This document shows, one piece after another, positions 10,893-21,659 of a stretch of 64,000 bases of DNA (position 1 is its first letter; every line of letters begins with the position of its first letter). A program made the translations under genes and the position numbers. The DNA comes from Zeus faber (taxonomy: Eukaryota > Chordata > Actinopteri > Zeiformes > Zeidae): NCBI GenBank assembly GCA_960531495.1, contig OY482848.1, positions 37,255,477-37,319,476 of the forward strand, given 5' to 3'. The notes below the pieces were generated by a model. It had not been told where the DNA came from and searched no databases. It saw nothing but the letters and a program-made list of their open reading frames with translations.

Positions 10893-11345
10893 CCAGCCAA
10901 AGTGAAGGGGACGGTGTACAGGACAGTAGTGAGAGCAGCCATGTTGCACAGTTTAGAGGCGGTGGCACTGACAAAAAGGCAGGTGGCTGAAGTGGAGGTG
11001 GCAGAGTTGAGGATGTGGAGGTTTTCATTGGGAGGGACAAGGATGGACAGGATTAAGAATGAGGACATTAGAGGGACAGCTCAGGTTGGACAGTTTGGTG
11101 GAAAAGTGAGAGAGGCCAGATTGAGATGCTTTGGACACGTGTGGAGGAGAGATGAGAGTTACATTGGGAGGAGGAGGCTGAGGATGGAGCTGCCAGGCAA
11201 GAGGAAAAGAGGAAGCCAAAGAGAAGCTTAATGGAGGTGCTGAGGGAAGACATGCAGGCGGGTGGTGTCAGGGAGGAAGGTGCACAGAACACAAGGTGTT
11301 GGAGGCAGATGATCCGCTGTAGCCACCACTAACGGGAGCAGCACA
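10893..11345 (+). mobile_element. RTE-like LINE C-terminal fragment
   Basis: The plus strand encodes KGTVYRTVVRAAMLHSLEAV, ALTKRQVAEVEVAELRMWRF, DRIKNEDIRGTAQVGQFG and FGHVWRRDESYIGRRRLRME. This is the C-terminal end of a teleost LINE, ending near gccaccactaacgggagcag and aagaagaag. It lacks the reverse-transcriptase core and is 5' truncated. It is the same family as 1-461. Confidence 0.8.
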
Positions 11346-12870
11346 AAGAAGAAGATTTGGGGTGTTTCTAGAATGTAATTTTAAAGTGACTTTAACTCCC
11401 TAAAAAAAGGTTATTTAAGATACTGGCAAATCACACAGGCAGAAATACAGTAAGTAGAAAACTACAGCTTTATTTAATAAACAACAGTTAATGTAAGCGG
11501 GGAGGACCTGCAGTGGCTGACATATCACAGTAAGTTTATTTCTCCAGGTTTCTCCCGTCTGTCATCATGGGGAACGTAAGATCTCTCCCCAACAAGATGG
11601 ACGAGTTAACAGCGCTGACCCGGCACCAGAGGGAATATCGGGAGTGCAGCATCATGATGTTTACAGAGACATGGCTAACCACGCTAACCCCGGACGTGAC
11701 TGTTTCCCTGGACAGATTTCATCTGCTGTGGGTGGACAGGACAGTGGAGAGCGGTAAGAGGAAAGGTGGCGGGCTGGCTGTGTTTGTTAATGATAGGTGG
11801 TGTAACCCCCGGCACATCACTAGCACAAACTGATCCGACGACTTCCGTGTTGAATGGCAACAACTTCAGGGTTGAATGGTGACGACCGTGAAGACTCAGT
11901 GGTCAACGGCTTCTTTTAAACACTCTTCTGAGGCGGCGAGTTTGGGATGGCTTCTGGCCTCAAAATGGCGGAAGTGGCAGAGTTTTGGGTTCATCTCCAT
12001 TCTGATTGGCTGTTGATAATTCCCTGACTAGTGAAGGTAATTTAACTTTATACGCAAAAAATCACATATCTCCACACAACACTATGTTCAAAACAATTAA
12101 TGATTTCACAACATAAACTCTTATGACAATGTTTACATACAAACAAATACAATTAAAACCAAACAAATGGTCCAGGCATCAGTCATCTTCCACAACCATT
12201 CTCTATTCTCTCAACTATTAAGATGATTTCTTTTTACTAACTATAACAACACTATTTCAACCCACATCCTAACAAAAGGCGTAAGATCATCATCTTTAAT
12301 CAGATTTTATTAAGCACAACAGAACATGGGGATGTTGGTGGTGGAAGCGGTTTTCTGGTCGGCCACCAAACGGCAACCTGGCTGAATGAAAGTTTATGCA
12401 TTTAAACAGTATTATTAGTAACTTCGCCAAATGAGGTCTTATTGTGATTGAGCATATTTGATTGATACCATAGTACTGCAGTACCACGGTGTGCTTATTG
12501 AACAGCAGGGGCTGTACCGAACGGTTCCATAAAATACAGTGTACCGTTGCATCATTAATAAGAACTCCCTCCGGACAAATGTACGGGGAGAGACTATCGG
12601 GGTATCACTGTTTTAGAGTGTGACTGTATTACTCTCCTGTTTTAGCAAATACATTTTGTTATATGTAACTTAACGAGGGTCTCGATAGCAAACGGCACGC
12701 TTTAGGGTGCAATTGGAGTCAGGAATATCTCTCCACATACAGTACGTGTGCTTCAAAAAGTATTTGGATTGTTTTTTCTAAAATACATATAATCTCCCAT
12801 GGTAGACACATGGCATTGCAGGTATTTGCACTAATGCATTGATCAAGTAACGGTCTATGTCTAGGCCTGA
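11346..12870. other. Non-coding stretch with a LINE endonuclease fragment
   Basis: 11400-11530 and 11851-12480 match unit 2 at 26530-26650 and 27211-27780. The LINE endonuclease piece at 11567-11833 lies between them and is missing from unit 2. 12480-12840 has no recognised content; a tttatt at 12305 (AATAAA on the minus strand) could be a poly(A) signal for the zinc-finger gene. Confidence 0.55.
11567..11833 (+). mobile_element. LINE endonuclease-domain fragment
   Basis: An open frame of 88 residues begins GNVRSLPNKMDEL and continues with MMFTETWLT and KRKGGGLAVFVNDRWC. This is the start of an apurinic-type endonuclease domain of a jockey/L2-like teleost LINE. The rest of the element is absent, and the piece interrupts sequence shared with unit 2, so it inserted after the duplication or was lost from unit 2. 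Confidence 0.75.
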
Positions 12871-12874
12871 ACAA

Positions 12875-12935
12875 TGGAAATCACTGTCTAACAGCCACGA
12901 GCAGGGAGCTCGTGGCTGTTAGACAGTGATTTCCA
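12875..12935. repeat. Near-perfect 28-bp palindrome with 5-base loop
   Basis: Arms at 12875-12902 and 12908-12935 are exact reverse complements, separated by aggga. Unit 2 (near 27885-27920) has only the right arm. The left arm is therefore an inverted copy made in unit 1, just downstream of the zinc-finger stop codon. Confidence 0.9.
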
Positions 12936-12991
12936 GTTGTAAGATCAATGTAAATGTGCTAGTTAGAGTTTCTATAATCCTGATTTTTGTT

Positions 12992-15900
12992 TTACTGTTG
13001 ACATTGTTCAGGCCGTTCTCCTGTGTGGGTACGCTGATGAATCTTAAGAGTTCCTGATTTACTGAATCCTTTCCCACACTGTTGACATTTGTACGGCCGT
13101 TCTCCTGTGTGGATACGCTGATGTATCGTAAGACATCCTGATCTACTGAATCCTTTCCCACATTGTTGACATTTGTACGGCCGTTCTCCTGTGTGGATAC
13201 GCTGATGTTTCTTGAGATTATCTGAGCCACTGAATCCTTTCCCACACTGTTGACATATGTATGGTCGTTCTCCTGTGTGAATACGCTGATGTGATTCGAG
13301 ATTCTGCAATTGACTGAATCCTTTCGCACACAGGTGACATTTGTACGGTCGTTCTCCTGTGTGAACACGCTGATGTCTTGTGAGACTTGACGAATGTCCG
13401 AATCCTTTCCCACATTGTTGACATTTGTACGGCCGTTCTCCTGTGTGAATACGCTGATGTACCTTGAGAGAACTTGATTGACTGAATCCTTTCCCACACT
13501 GCTGACAATGGTACAGTCCATCGTATACTGTGTGGATACGTTCATGAATTTTGAGTTGACTTGATGGAAAATCTGTCTTATCCAACTGGGAGTTCACGAC
13601 TGCAAGAGAGAGAAAGAATGAAAGAATGAAAGAAAGAAAAGTATGGAAAACAGAGAAAAAGTCAGAGGGTATGCAGGGCTCAACACTAACTTTTAAAAGC
13701 TGGCAACCAGGCATCAGCTTTTGGCTGCTGAAACTGAAAATGTGACCCACTGCAGCAAAAGCCGCCATCTCGCGCATTTCTAAAATGGCCAGGAGCAGCC
13801 AAATAAGTAGAAAAAAACCTTTCTTGAAGGGAAATGAGATTTTTCCAGATTTGTGTTCCTTTGTGTTTTGTTTTTTTATCTCTCAATATATTTTCAAAAC
13901 CCGAGTTTGATTTATAAATAGTATAAAAATGTTTCACCGTGGAGTTAAATATTCCCGTTAGATGACATGAGGAAACACAGTTCACTTACCGAGACACTGA
14001 ACAACAGCGATCGATGGTTACCTTTAAATCGACCGTCCAGGTGAAGATCATTCCTCCATATTCCATGTGATGTCAAGTCACAACGTGAAACCGTTTTGAT
14101 AGAATTTAACCTTTAAATCGTAATATTCATACACACACGGAGCCACTGAAATGGCGAAGAAAAAAAAAACGTTCACGTCACGCACCTACGTCACTTCAGT
14201 AAACAGACAGTTAAGGCGCAGCACGGGGGTGTTTTGGTATCACTTGTCTGTGAAAACTTTCTTCTCCATATCGTTATGGATTAGGTGAAGCGGGTGGAGG
14301 AAGCTCTGAATCATATTTGGGACCTGAATCTGACCGGTGCGATGGATCCAAGTCAGTGTAAGCAGCGCATACTGGACTTCATTTTCCTCGATGAGAGTCA
14401 GTTCTCCCACAGCGACGTGGAGAACGACAGCGATGCTGAACGTGATATTACTCCGGACTTTGAGAACATTTCAAACAGCGGATTTCAAACCAAATGTAAC
14501 TATGAAATGGAATATTTTCAAGAACCACCGGAGGGACCGACGATAGGTCCGTTGTTGTTGCAACGGAAGAAGTTGATGACGTGATGAAGTTTGTTGAGGT
14601 TGGTGACAGATTTTCAGATTTCAGATTTTCTGAGGCTCATAATATTGACAGACTCTACATTCTGTTGTATTGTCTGTACTTTTAAAGTCCAAAATAATTC
14701 CACTTTTATAAAACATGTATATTCTAACTGTTAAATAAAAGCTTTTTTTAAAACAAAATTAGTTTTGTGGGTCAAACTTTGAAGGTGATTATCTCAGAAA
14801 CACAGTTTGCCAAACCCTTGTCATTAACAAGTCATAGCTTTAAAAATATTTGCTTGATTTGCACAAGGGACACCTTGTCTGGAAGCTCTGATATTCCACT
14901 TTCAAATGATGCAAAAAAAGTCGAACGCCACCAAATGACCCTAAAGTACGCGGTGGGTCACAAATGGTTGGCATTATCACCTTACAGTTTGAGTTATTAA
15001 GATACTATGCAGTTATAAATCAGCTTAATAACGAAAATGTGACATAAAAGAAGTGTTGAAAAGCTTCATTACAGTAACCGAAAAATTCTTTGTAGTTTAT
15101 TTTTCATCAGATTGTTATAGAATTTGAATCTCAAGAGGGAAAGAAACAAGTCAAGACAGACAAGAGTTGGGATAACACTAACCCCTCACATTTTGCCTGA
15201 TCACACTTCCACTTAATTCTAACTTGCATCTTTCCATTTAAAAGTAGCTCTCCTCCAGATGGGGTCCTAGCCATGTTCAATATTAATACTTCAATATTAA
15301 TACTGTGTCTACAAAGATAAGAACCGGTTATTGTATTTGAACGGCTATTTGTTGACAAACTTGATGAAATTGACGAGAAAAAAGGTGTGAACAATCATTC
15401 ATAAACCTGGATTTTATCACAGAACTGTGACTTAATTCTCACCTACGGACAAAGGAAAAGGTTGCGGCCAGGACATCTTAGATTGGGTCTGTATCTCTGC
15501 TCAATGGAGCCACTTAGTCTGACCAGGAATTAACAGACAGATGTGAAACCACTTAACTGATCCCAAACTCTATGAAAACGAAACCCCTTTCTCATCCTGA
15601 TGAACATTCAAATACGCACATGAGAGATAACGACAGACACTGAGACCCAGCGGACACAGCAGGACACCAATCTGTGTGTTGATAACCTCACTGTCACTTT
15701 TCTATTGTCTCCCACCAAAGTTGCACAAAGGTGAAAGTTTCCCCGGCATCTCCTGCCACGAACTGATAACATGCCCAAAGAAATGGCCTCTCTGGAACAA
15801 TTCTCGGTATGTGGGAATGGGATAACCCAACGACACCGCCTTTCTTCTAAACCACTCCTGGTCTTCAAGCAGTTGTACAACAGAGCGCACGCTTCTCGGC

Positions 15901-18900
15901 AAGTTGAAGCGGCAAAATATTCCTTCTGCCGTACATGTGATCAGAGTTGGTGTTTAATAGATATTAAAACCTTTCGATTAGAACTTTGAATAATATTTAG
16001 TCGCCAGGTCCATTTGTTATATCTATAATCACAAACTCTCTCCATTACTGTCAATCAGCAATGACTTTATTCTCCGTTAATGCTTTCCCTATCTTTATCG
16101 ATTTTATGATTTTCTATTATTTCATTCTTTATTTCTCATTTATTTACATACATATGCTTCCCAAGTATTTTAGATAATAAATAAATGGTTATTTTATTAT
16201 TAAGGACATGATGATGAAAGCGAAATGGACTGCACACTTTAGACATGAGATTGACATTAGATTCCTTCGTCTAAGCAAAACGAAGGTGGTGCCCTAAGAA
16301 GACTATTGATTATTTATTGAATTCTTAAGCTTTCATTAATTTTTAAATATTCAACACCAAATTGTAGTGGTAACGCTACAACAGACTAAAATTAAAGACA
16401 TTTCCTATATACTTTTTTAAAGTTTCAGTTAGTTTAGTAAGTACACAATATCATTTCAGTTAGTTAGTTTTTTTCTGTTTAGTTTCAACTAAAATGTTTT
16501 TTCACATCTAGTTTTAGTTTGTAGTTTAATTTTAGTTAACTGTACAGGGACGCAAACATTTTTGGTTCAGGTTCTTTCTCAGTTGAATCAATTTGCAAAT
16601 TTGTTTGTGATGTTGACAGGTTAGTCGAACTTTTAACTCCACGTCGAAAAACCTTATATTCTTTGTTATTTATTTATTTGCCAATCAGTTTGGACGATCA
16701 AAAGATGACCTTTCACCTCTAACCAATCACATTTGTCGAAATAGAAATAAGCCCCGCCCAAAGGTTGCGCTTGTAAACACAGTACACACTCTCTCCAGAG
16801 TATGTCAACATTCTCATCTTCTTAAAGAACAATACTTTTGGCAGGGGTCCTTACTCATGTAACATGGAAGATACCACATGTTTTGGGTGGGGGTCCAAGA
16901 CAGCGCCGCCATCTGCGATGGACTGAGTAGTGGACTCGTTCTCTGTGGAAGATGAGGACGTGGGGCGGACACATGGCTCTCGGGTTGAAGCGCTCCTAAA
17001 AAGGAAGTGATGTAATGTCACGGAACTCAGAAAACTCAGAAGTAATGCTGCATTCAATGGAACTTGGATAACTGTAATTTGTGTTGTTTTCCACCAGATA
17101 TTATTTTTATTTCAAAAGATGTTTTGTTGAATTACAAATAATTGTGCTATTAGTTGTATTATGAAATCATTGTAATTCATAAGCAACATGACTAACCTGG
17201 ACCCGTATGTGCTGCCTTGAAGCTATTTTTGATAATTATTATTATTCAGATAAAAGTTACTTATTAAGAAACAAGTGTTTTCTTTACAAATCAACACTCG
17301 ATAGTCTAACAATGGCATCACCGTCAGTGCCAAAAAAAATGTTTAAATGGAAAATGGAATGGTGACCTTAAAATCGAAAGTCCAATGAAAGGTGGATTTG
17401 GAGAAATGCGACACCCCTATGAAACAGGAAACAATAAAACGTTACCTGACTGATGTTCTCGGGTCTCCATCCAATCTTCATCACTATCTTCAGTTTGAGA
17501 AGAGTCTGAAGAGAGGAGCTTCTCATCACAAGTTGGTTGTGAAACAGAAGCTGGATCTAAGCTCCCAGCTGCTTCTGATATTCCACAGTCCTGAGCACGT
17601 TCTCCATCACTTTCACTCTTCACACAGACAGGAAGGAATGGGAACTTGGTCCAGAGGTCCTCCTCTTCCTCTTTAATGTGTGGAGGCTCTGGCTCCACCT
17701 TGACCAGACTGGGGCTCCTCTCCTGCTGCTCCTCTTTACAGACAGACAGCTGCTGGAGCTCTGGAGGCAACACTGAAATACAGACACAGTCAGTGCAGAA
17801 AACTAGGATAGTGTGTCCAAGCTGAGGTGAGAGGGCTCTTTAATGGTCACGTCAACTTGTATTGTGTAATGTTGTCAAATGTTGTTAGTGACAGACAGAC
17901 AGATAGATGTATGTAATAAAGTAGAGTGTCTCTTCATACAGACAGACAGACAGATAGATGTATGTAATAAAGTACAGTGTCTCTTCATACAGACAGACAG
18001 ACAGATAGATGTATGTAATAAAGTACAGTGTCTCTTCATACAAACAGACAGACAGACAGATGTATGTAATAAAGTAGAGTGTCTCTTCATACAGACAGAC
18101 AGACAGATAGATGTATGTAATAAAGTAGAGTGTCTCTTCATACAGACAGACGGACAGACAGACAGATAGATAGATAGATGTGTGTAATAAAGTAGTGTCT
18201 CTTCATACAGACAGACAGACAGATAGATGTATGTAATAAAGTAGTGTCTCTTCATACAGACAGACAGACAGAAAGATGAATGTAATAAAGTAGAGTGTCT
18301 CTTCATACAGACAGACAGATAGATGTATGTCATAAAGTAGTGTCTCTTCATACAGACAGACAGACAGATAGATGTATGTAATAAAGTAGAGTGTCTCTTC
18401 ATACAGACAGACAGACAGATAGATGTATGTAATAAAGTACAGTGTCTCTTCATACAGACAGACAGACAGATAGATGTATGTAATAAAGTAGTCTCTTCAT
18501 ACAGACAGACAGATAGATGTATGTAATAAAGTGGTGTCTCTTCATACAAACAGACAGACAGACAGATAGATGTATGTAATAAAGTAGTGTCTCTTCATAC
18601 AGACAGACAGACAGATAGATGTTTGTAATAAAGTAGAGTGTCTCTTCATACAGACAGACAGACCGATAGATGTATGTAATAGAGTGTCTCTTCATACAGA
18701 CAGACAGACAGACAGATGTATGTAATAAAGTAGTGTCTCTTCATACAGACAGATAGATGTATGTAATAAAGTAGTGTCTCTTCATACAGACAGACAGATA
18801 GATCTATGTAATAAAGTAGTGTCTCTTCATACAGACAGACAGACAGATAGATGTATGTAATAAAGTAGAGTGTCTCTTCATACAGACAGACAGATAGATG

Positions 18901-19306
18901 TATGTAATAAAGTAGTGTCTCTTCATACAGACAGACAGACAGACAGATAGATGTATGTCATAAAGTAGTGTCTCTTCATACAGACAGACAGACAGACAGA
19001 TAGATGTAGGTCTTCATACAGACCTGCTCTGTGTAGCTTGACTTCAGGTGTCAGTATTAAATACAGTAGTTTGTTCAGCCTGCAGAGCTCCTGGTTCGAG
19101 CGCCCCAGTCTGTTCTCACAATCCACCACAGATTCTTCTAAATGTCTGACAATGTCTTTGTCTGCTGCTGCTGCAAGTTTCTCGCTCAATAAAACTCTCA
19201 CTTCTTTACCTACTTTTACCTTTTCACAGACTAATAAAACCTCTTCAACCGCAGCAACCATTCGCTCTTGAACAGAAACAGTGAAAAGCTGGAGTTGCTC
19301 GGCCAT
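12992..19306 (-). CDS. C2H2 zinc-finger protein A, six fingers
   Basis: A putative nuclear DNA-binding transcription regulator of the large teleost C2H2 family. Three exons, read leftward: 19306-19024, 17772-17446 and 13599-12992; GT-AG junctions and phases agree, giving about 405 residues. Exon 1 encodes [20 protein letters not shown] to VKLHRA, a helical N-terminal module common in fish zinc-finger genes. Exon 2 is acidic ([18 protein letters not shown]). Exon 3 has six C2H2 fingers with TGERP linkers, each [10 protein letters not shown]-like. Helix positions -1, 2, 3 and 6 read QSSV, HSSR, QQNS, GDNK, RGCI and KGTI. The chain ends with GERPEQCQQ, a stump of a further finger. Intron 1 is filled by a 49-bp minisatellite, and the 5' UTR is a LINE tail. 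The paralogue at 27990-36694 has almost the same exons 1 and 2. The target is unknown. Confidence 0.9.
13741..14965. mobile_element. Unit-1-specific DNA transposon with terminal inverted repeats
   Basis: The insert lies in intron 2 of zinc-finger gene A and is absent from the same place in unit 2 (near 28907-28915). Its ends are TGTGACCCACTG and its near complement CGGTGGGTCACA. Flanking AAAT may be the target duplication. Inside, 14285-14584 encodes a 99-residue acidic frame ([19 protein letters not shown]) that resembles the N-terminus of a transposase. No catalytic domain is present, so it is non-autonomous. The superfamily is undecided. Confidence 0.7.
14966..17400. other. Intron 2 of zinc-finger gene A, no further exon seen
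   Basis: AT-rich sequence. 14966-15800 matches 28916-29580, and 16490-17310 matches parts of 29740-31200. 15900-16490 is present only in unit 1. The 68-residue minus frame at 16851-17057 is identical in unit 2 but so is all its surrounding DNA, and its frame does not fit the splice phase. Confidence 0.55.
17885..19015. repeat. 49-bp GACA/GATA minisatellite in intron 1 of gene A
   Basis: About 23 units of tctcttcatacagacagaca, a variable (GACA)n(GATA)n run, then gatgtatgtaataaagtag. On the gene's sense strand every unit holds CTGTCTGTATGAAGAG, close to the authentic donor CAG-GTCTGTATGAAGA at 19024/19023, where the array ends. Unit 2 has about 63 units. Confidence 0.95.
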
Positions 19307-19400
19307 TGTTTCTTCTTCTTCTTCGTCTTCTTCTTCTTTCTTTTAATGGCGGGAGGTCGACAACTTTACGTGCATTACCGCCACTGACTGGTGTGGAGTG
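19307..19400 (-). promoter_or_regulatory. LINE 3' tail forming the 5' UTR of zinc-finger gene A
   Basis: Read on the minus strand, GGCGGTAATGCACG, GCCATTAAAAG and (GAA)n run straight into the ATG at 19306. The same order (ggtggtaatgcacc...gaagaagaa) ends the I-like LINE fragments at 10265-10345 and 22505-22585. The leader is thus derived from a LINE 3' end in the same orientation. Promoter activity is not shown. Confidence 0.65.
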
Positions 19401-19604
19401 TGAACTGCAGTTTAAAATGATGGACTTTGAATGGTATTATGGACCCTGCTGGTCGGAGGATGTTTTGATTCAAGAGGTTTATTTATCACATACATATATA
19501 CATACCATCATACATATATGTAGTGAAATGTCTTTGCAACGCACCCAGATATTATGCACAATAAGTACAAAGACACAATAACAAAGCAATTAACTAACTA
19601 ACTA

Positions 19605-21487
19605 CACTAACAAAAATATAGAAACAAACAACATGTACACAAACAAACATAAACATAGAAACAACAACATGTACACAGAAAAACATAAATATAGAAACAA
19701 ACAACAACATGTACATGGAAATACATGAACATAGCAATAAACAACATTTACATGGAAAAACATAAACATAGCAACAAACAACAACATGTACATGGAAAAA
19801 CATAAACATAGCAATAAACAACAACATGTACATGGAAAAACATGAATATAGCAATAAACAACAACATGTACATGGAAAAACATAAACATAGAAACAAACA
19901 ACAACATGTACACAGAAAAACATAAATATCGAAACAAACAACATGTACATGGAAAAACATAAACATAGCAATACACAACATATATTTACATGGAAAAACA
20001 TAAACATAGAAACAAACAACAACATGTACACAGAAAAACATAAATATAGAAACAAACAACAACATGTACACAGAAAAACATAAACATCGAAACAACAACA
20101 TATACACAGAAAAACATAAATATAGAAACAAACAACAACATGTACATGGAAAAACATAAACAGAGCAATAAACAACAACATTGACATGGAAAAACATGAA
20201 CATAGCAATAAACAACAACATGTACATGGAAAAACATGAACATAGCAACAAACAACAACATGTACACAGAAAAATATGAACATGGAAACAACATGTACAC
20301 AGAAAAACATAAATATCGAAACAAACAACAACATATACATGGAAAAACATAAACATAGCAATAAACAACAACATTAAATGGAAAAACATAAACAGAGCAA
20401 TAAACAACAACATGTACATGGAAAAACATGAATATAGCAATAAACAACAACATTTACATGGAAAAACATAAACATAGAAACAAACAACATGTACACAGAA
20501 AAACATAAATATCGAAACAAACAACAACATGTACATGGAAAAACATAAACAGAGCAATAAACAACAACATTGACATGGAAAACCATGAACAGAGCAATTA
20601 ACAACAACATGTACATGGAAAAACATGAACATAGCAATAAACAACAACATTGACGTGGAAAAACATAAACATAGCAACAAACAACAACATGTACATGGAA
20701 AAACATAAACATAGCAATAAACAACAACATGTACACAGAAAAACATAAATATAGAAACAAACAACAACATGTACACAGAAAAACATAAATATAGCAACAA
20801 ACAACAACATATACATGGAAAAACATAAACATAGCAATAAACAACAACATTAAATGGAAAAACATAAACAGAGCAATAAACAACAACATGTACATGGAAA
20901 AACATGAATATAGCAATAAACAACAACATTTACATGGAAAAACATAAACATAGAAACAAACAACATGTACACAGAAAAACATAAATATCGAAACAAACAA
21001 CAACATGTACATGGAAAAACATAAACAGAGCAATAAACAACAACATGTACATGGAAAAACATGAACATAGCAATAAACAACAACATTGACGTGGAAAAAC
21101 ATAAACATAGCAACAAACAACAACATGTACATGGAAAAACATAAACATAGCAATAAACAACAACATGTACATGGAAAAACATAAACAGAGCAATAAACAA
21201 CAACATTTTCATGGAAAAACATAAACAGAGCAACAAACAACAACATTTACATGGAAAAACATGAACATAGCAATAAACAACATGTACATGGAAAAACATA
21301 AACATAGAAACAAACAACAACATTTACATGGAAAAACATGAACATAGCAATAAACAACAACATGTACATGGAAAAACATAAACATAGAAACAAACAACAA
21401 CATTTACATGGAAAAACATGAACATAGCAATAAACAACAACATGTACATGGAAAGACATAAACATAGAAACAATATAACATAGAAGA
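19605..21487. repeat. 40-bp minisatellite upstream of zinc-finger gene A
   Basis: About 47 units of aacatgtacatggaaaaaca plus taaacatagcaataaacaac, with variants (cacag for catgg, gaaac for aataa). The array ends exactly at the junction with unit 2. The matching array upstream of gene B (36990-37235) is only about 0.25 kb long. Frames of up to 393 residues across it are artefacts of a stop-free unit whose length is not a multiple of three. Confidence 0.95.
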
Positions 21488-21571
21488 ATATAGAAGCAAT
21501 AATAAATGAGGGCTTTGCAGGGTGGAGATGTTGGCAGTCTGGTGAAGAAGCTTTATTTGTCATGTATCACA

Positions 21572-21576
21572 CAAAA
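21572..21576 (-). terminator. Pol III terminator of tRNA-iMet
   Basis: The minus strand reads TTTTG directly after the tRNA discriminator base, a minimal four-T RNA polymerase III stop signal. Confidence 0.8.
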
Positions 21577-21648
21577 TAGCAGAGGATGGTTTCGATCCAT
21601 CGACCGCTGGGTTATGGGCCCAGCACGCTTCCGCTGCGCCACTCTGCT
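21577..21648 (-). tRNA. Initiator tRNA-Met (CAT)
   Basis: The 72-nt minus-strand sequence starts AGCAGAGTGGCGCAGCGGAA, with anticodon CAT at 21616-21614. Initiator hallmarks are present: an A1:U72 pair, an anticodon loop CCCATAA in a CTGGG/CCCAG stem, and a T arm GATGG-ATCGAAA-CCATC with A54 and A60. The A box (TGGCGCAGCGG) and B box (GGATCGAAACC) are intact. TTTT follows directly, a Pol III terminator. From memory it differs from the human initiator at one variable-loop base. It looks functional; transcription is not shown. Confidence 0.95.
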
Positions 21649-21659
21649 GATGAACAGCT

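Larger units (their letters stand above)
9271..21490. repeat. Tandem segmental duplication, unit 1 (zinc-finger block A)
   Basis: Unit 1 aligns in the same order and orientation with unit 2. Matches are 9271-10417 with 21491-22658, 10643-10850 with 25669-25868, 11851-12480 with 27211-27780, 12845-13740 with 27845-28905, 14966-15800 with 28916-29580 and 16791-21480 with 30675-37240. The join is head to tail at 21490/21491. Differences come from later insertions (13741-14965 here; 22659-25668, a SINE and Tc1 in unit 2) and from minisatellite length change. Confidence 0.9.

Noticed and set aside
14285-14584. 99-residue frame as a host gene
   Set aside because: It lies inside an insertion with terminal inverted repeats that unit 2 lacks, so it belongs to a mobile element.
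16851-17057. 68-residue minus frame, identical at 30738-30944, as an extra zinc-finger exon
   Set aside because: An acceptor-like TTTTTAG precedes it, but the frame does not fit the phase of exon 2, and the surrounding non-coding DNA is equally conserved.
17885-19015. Regularly spaced repeats resembling a CRISPR-like array
   Set aside because: Units vary in length, have no unique spacers and lie in a vertebrate intron; this is a minisatellite.
19748-20929. Open frame of 393 residues rich in Cys, Phe and Val
   Set aside because: It is an artefact of the 40-bp minisatellite, open in several frames with the same periodic peptide.
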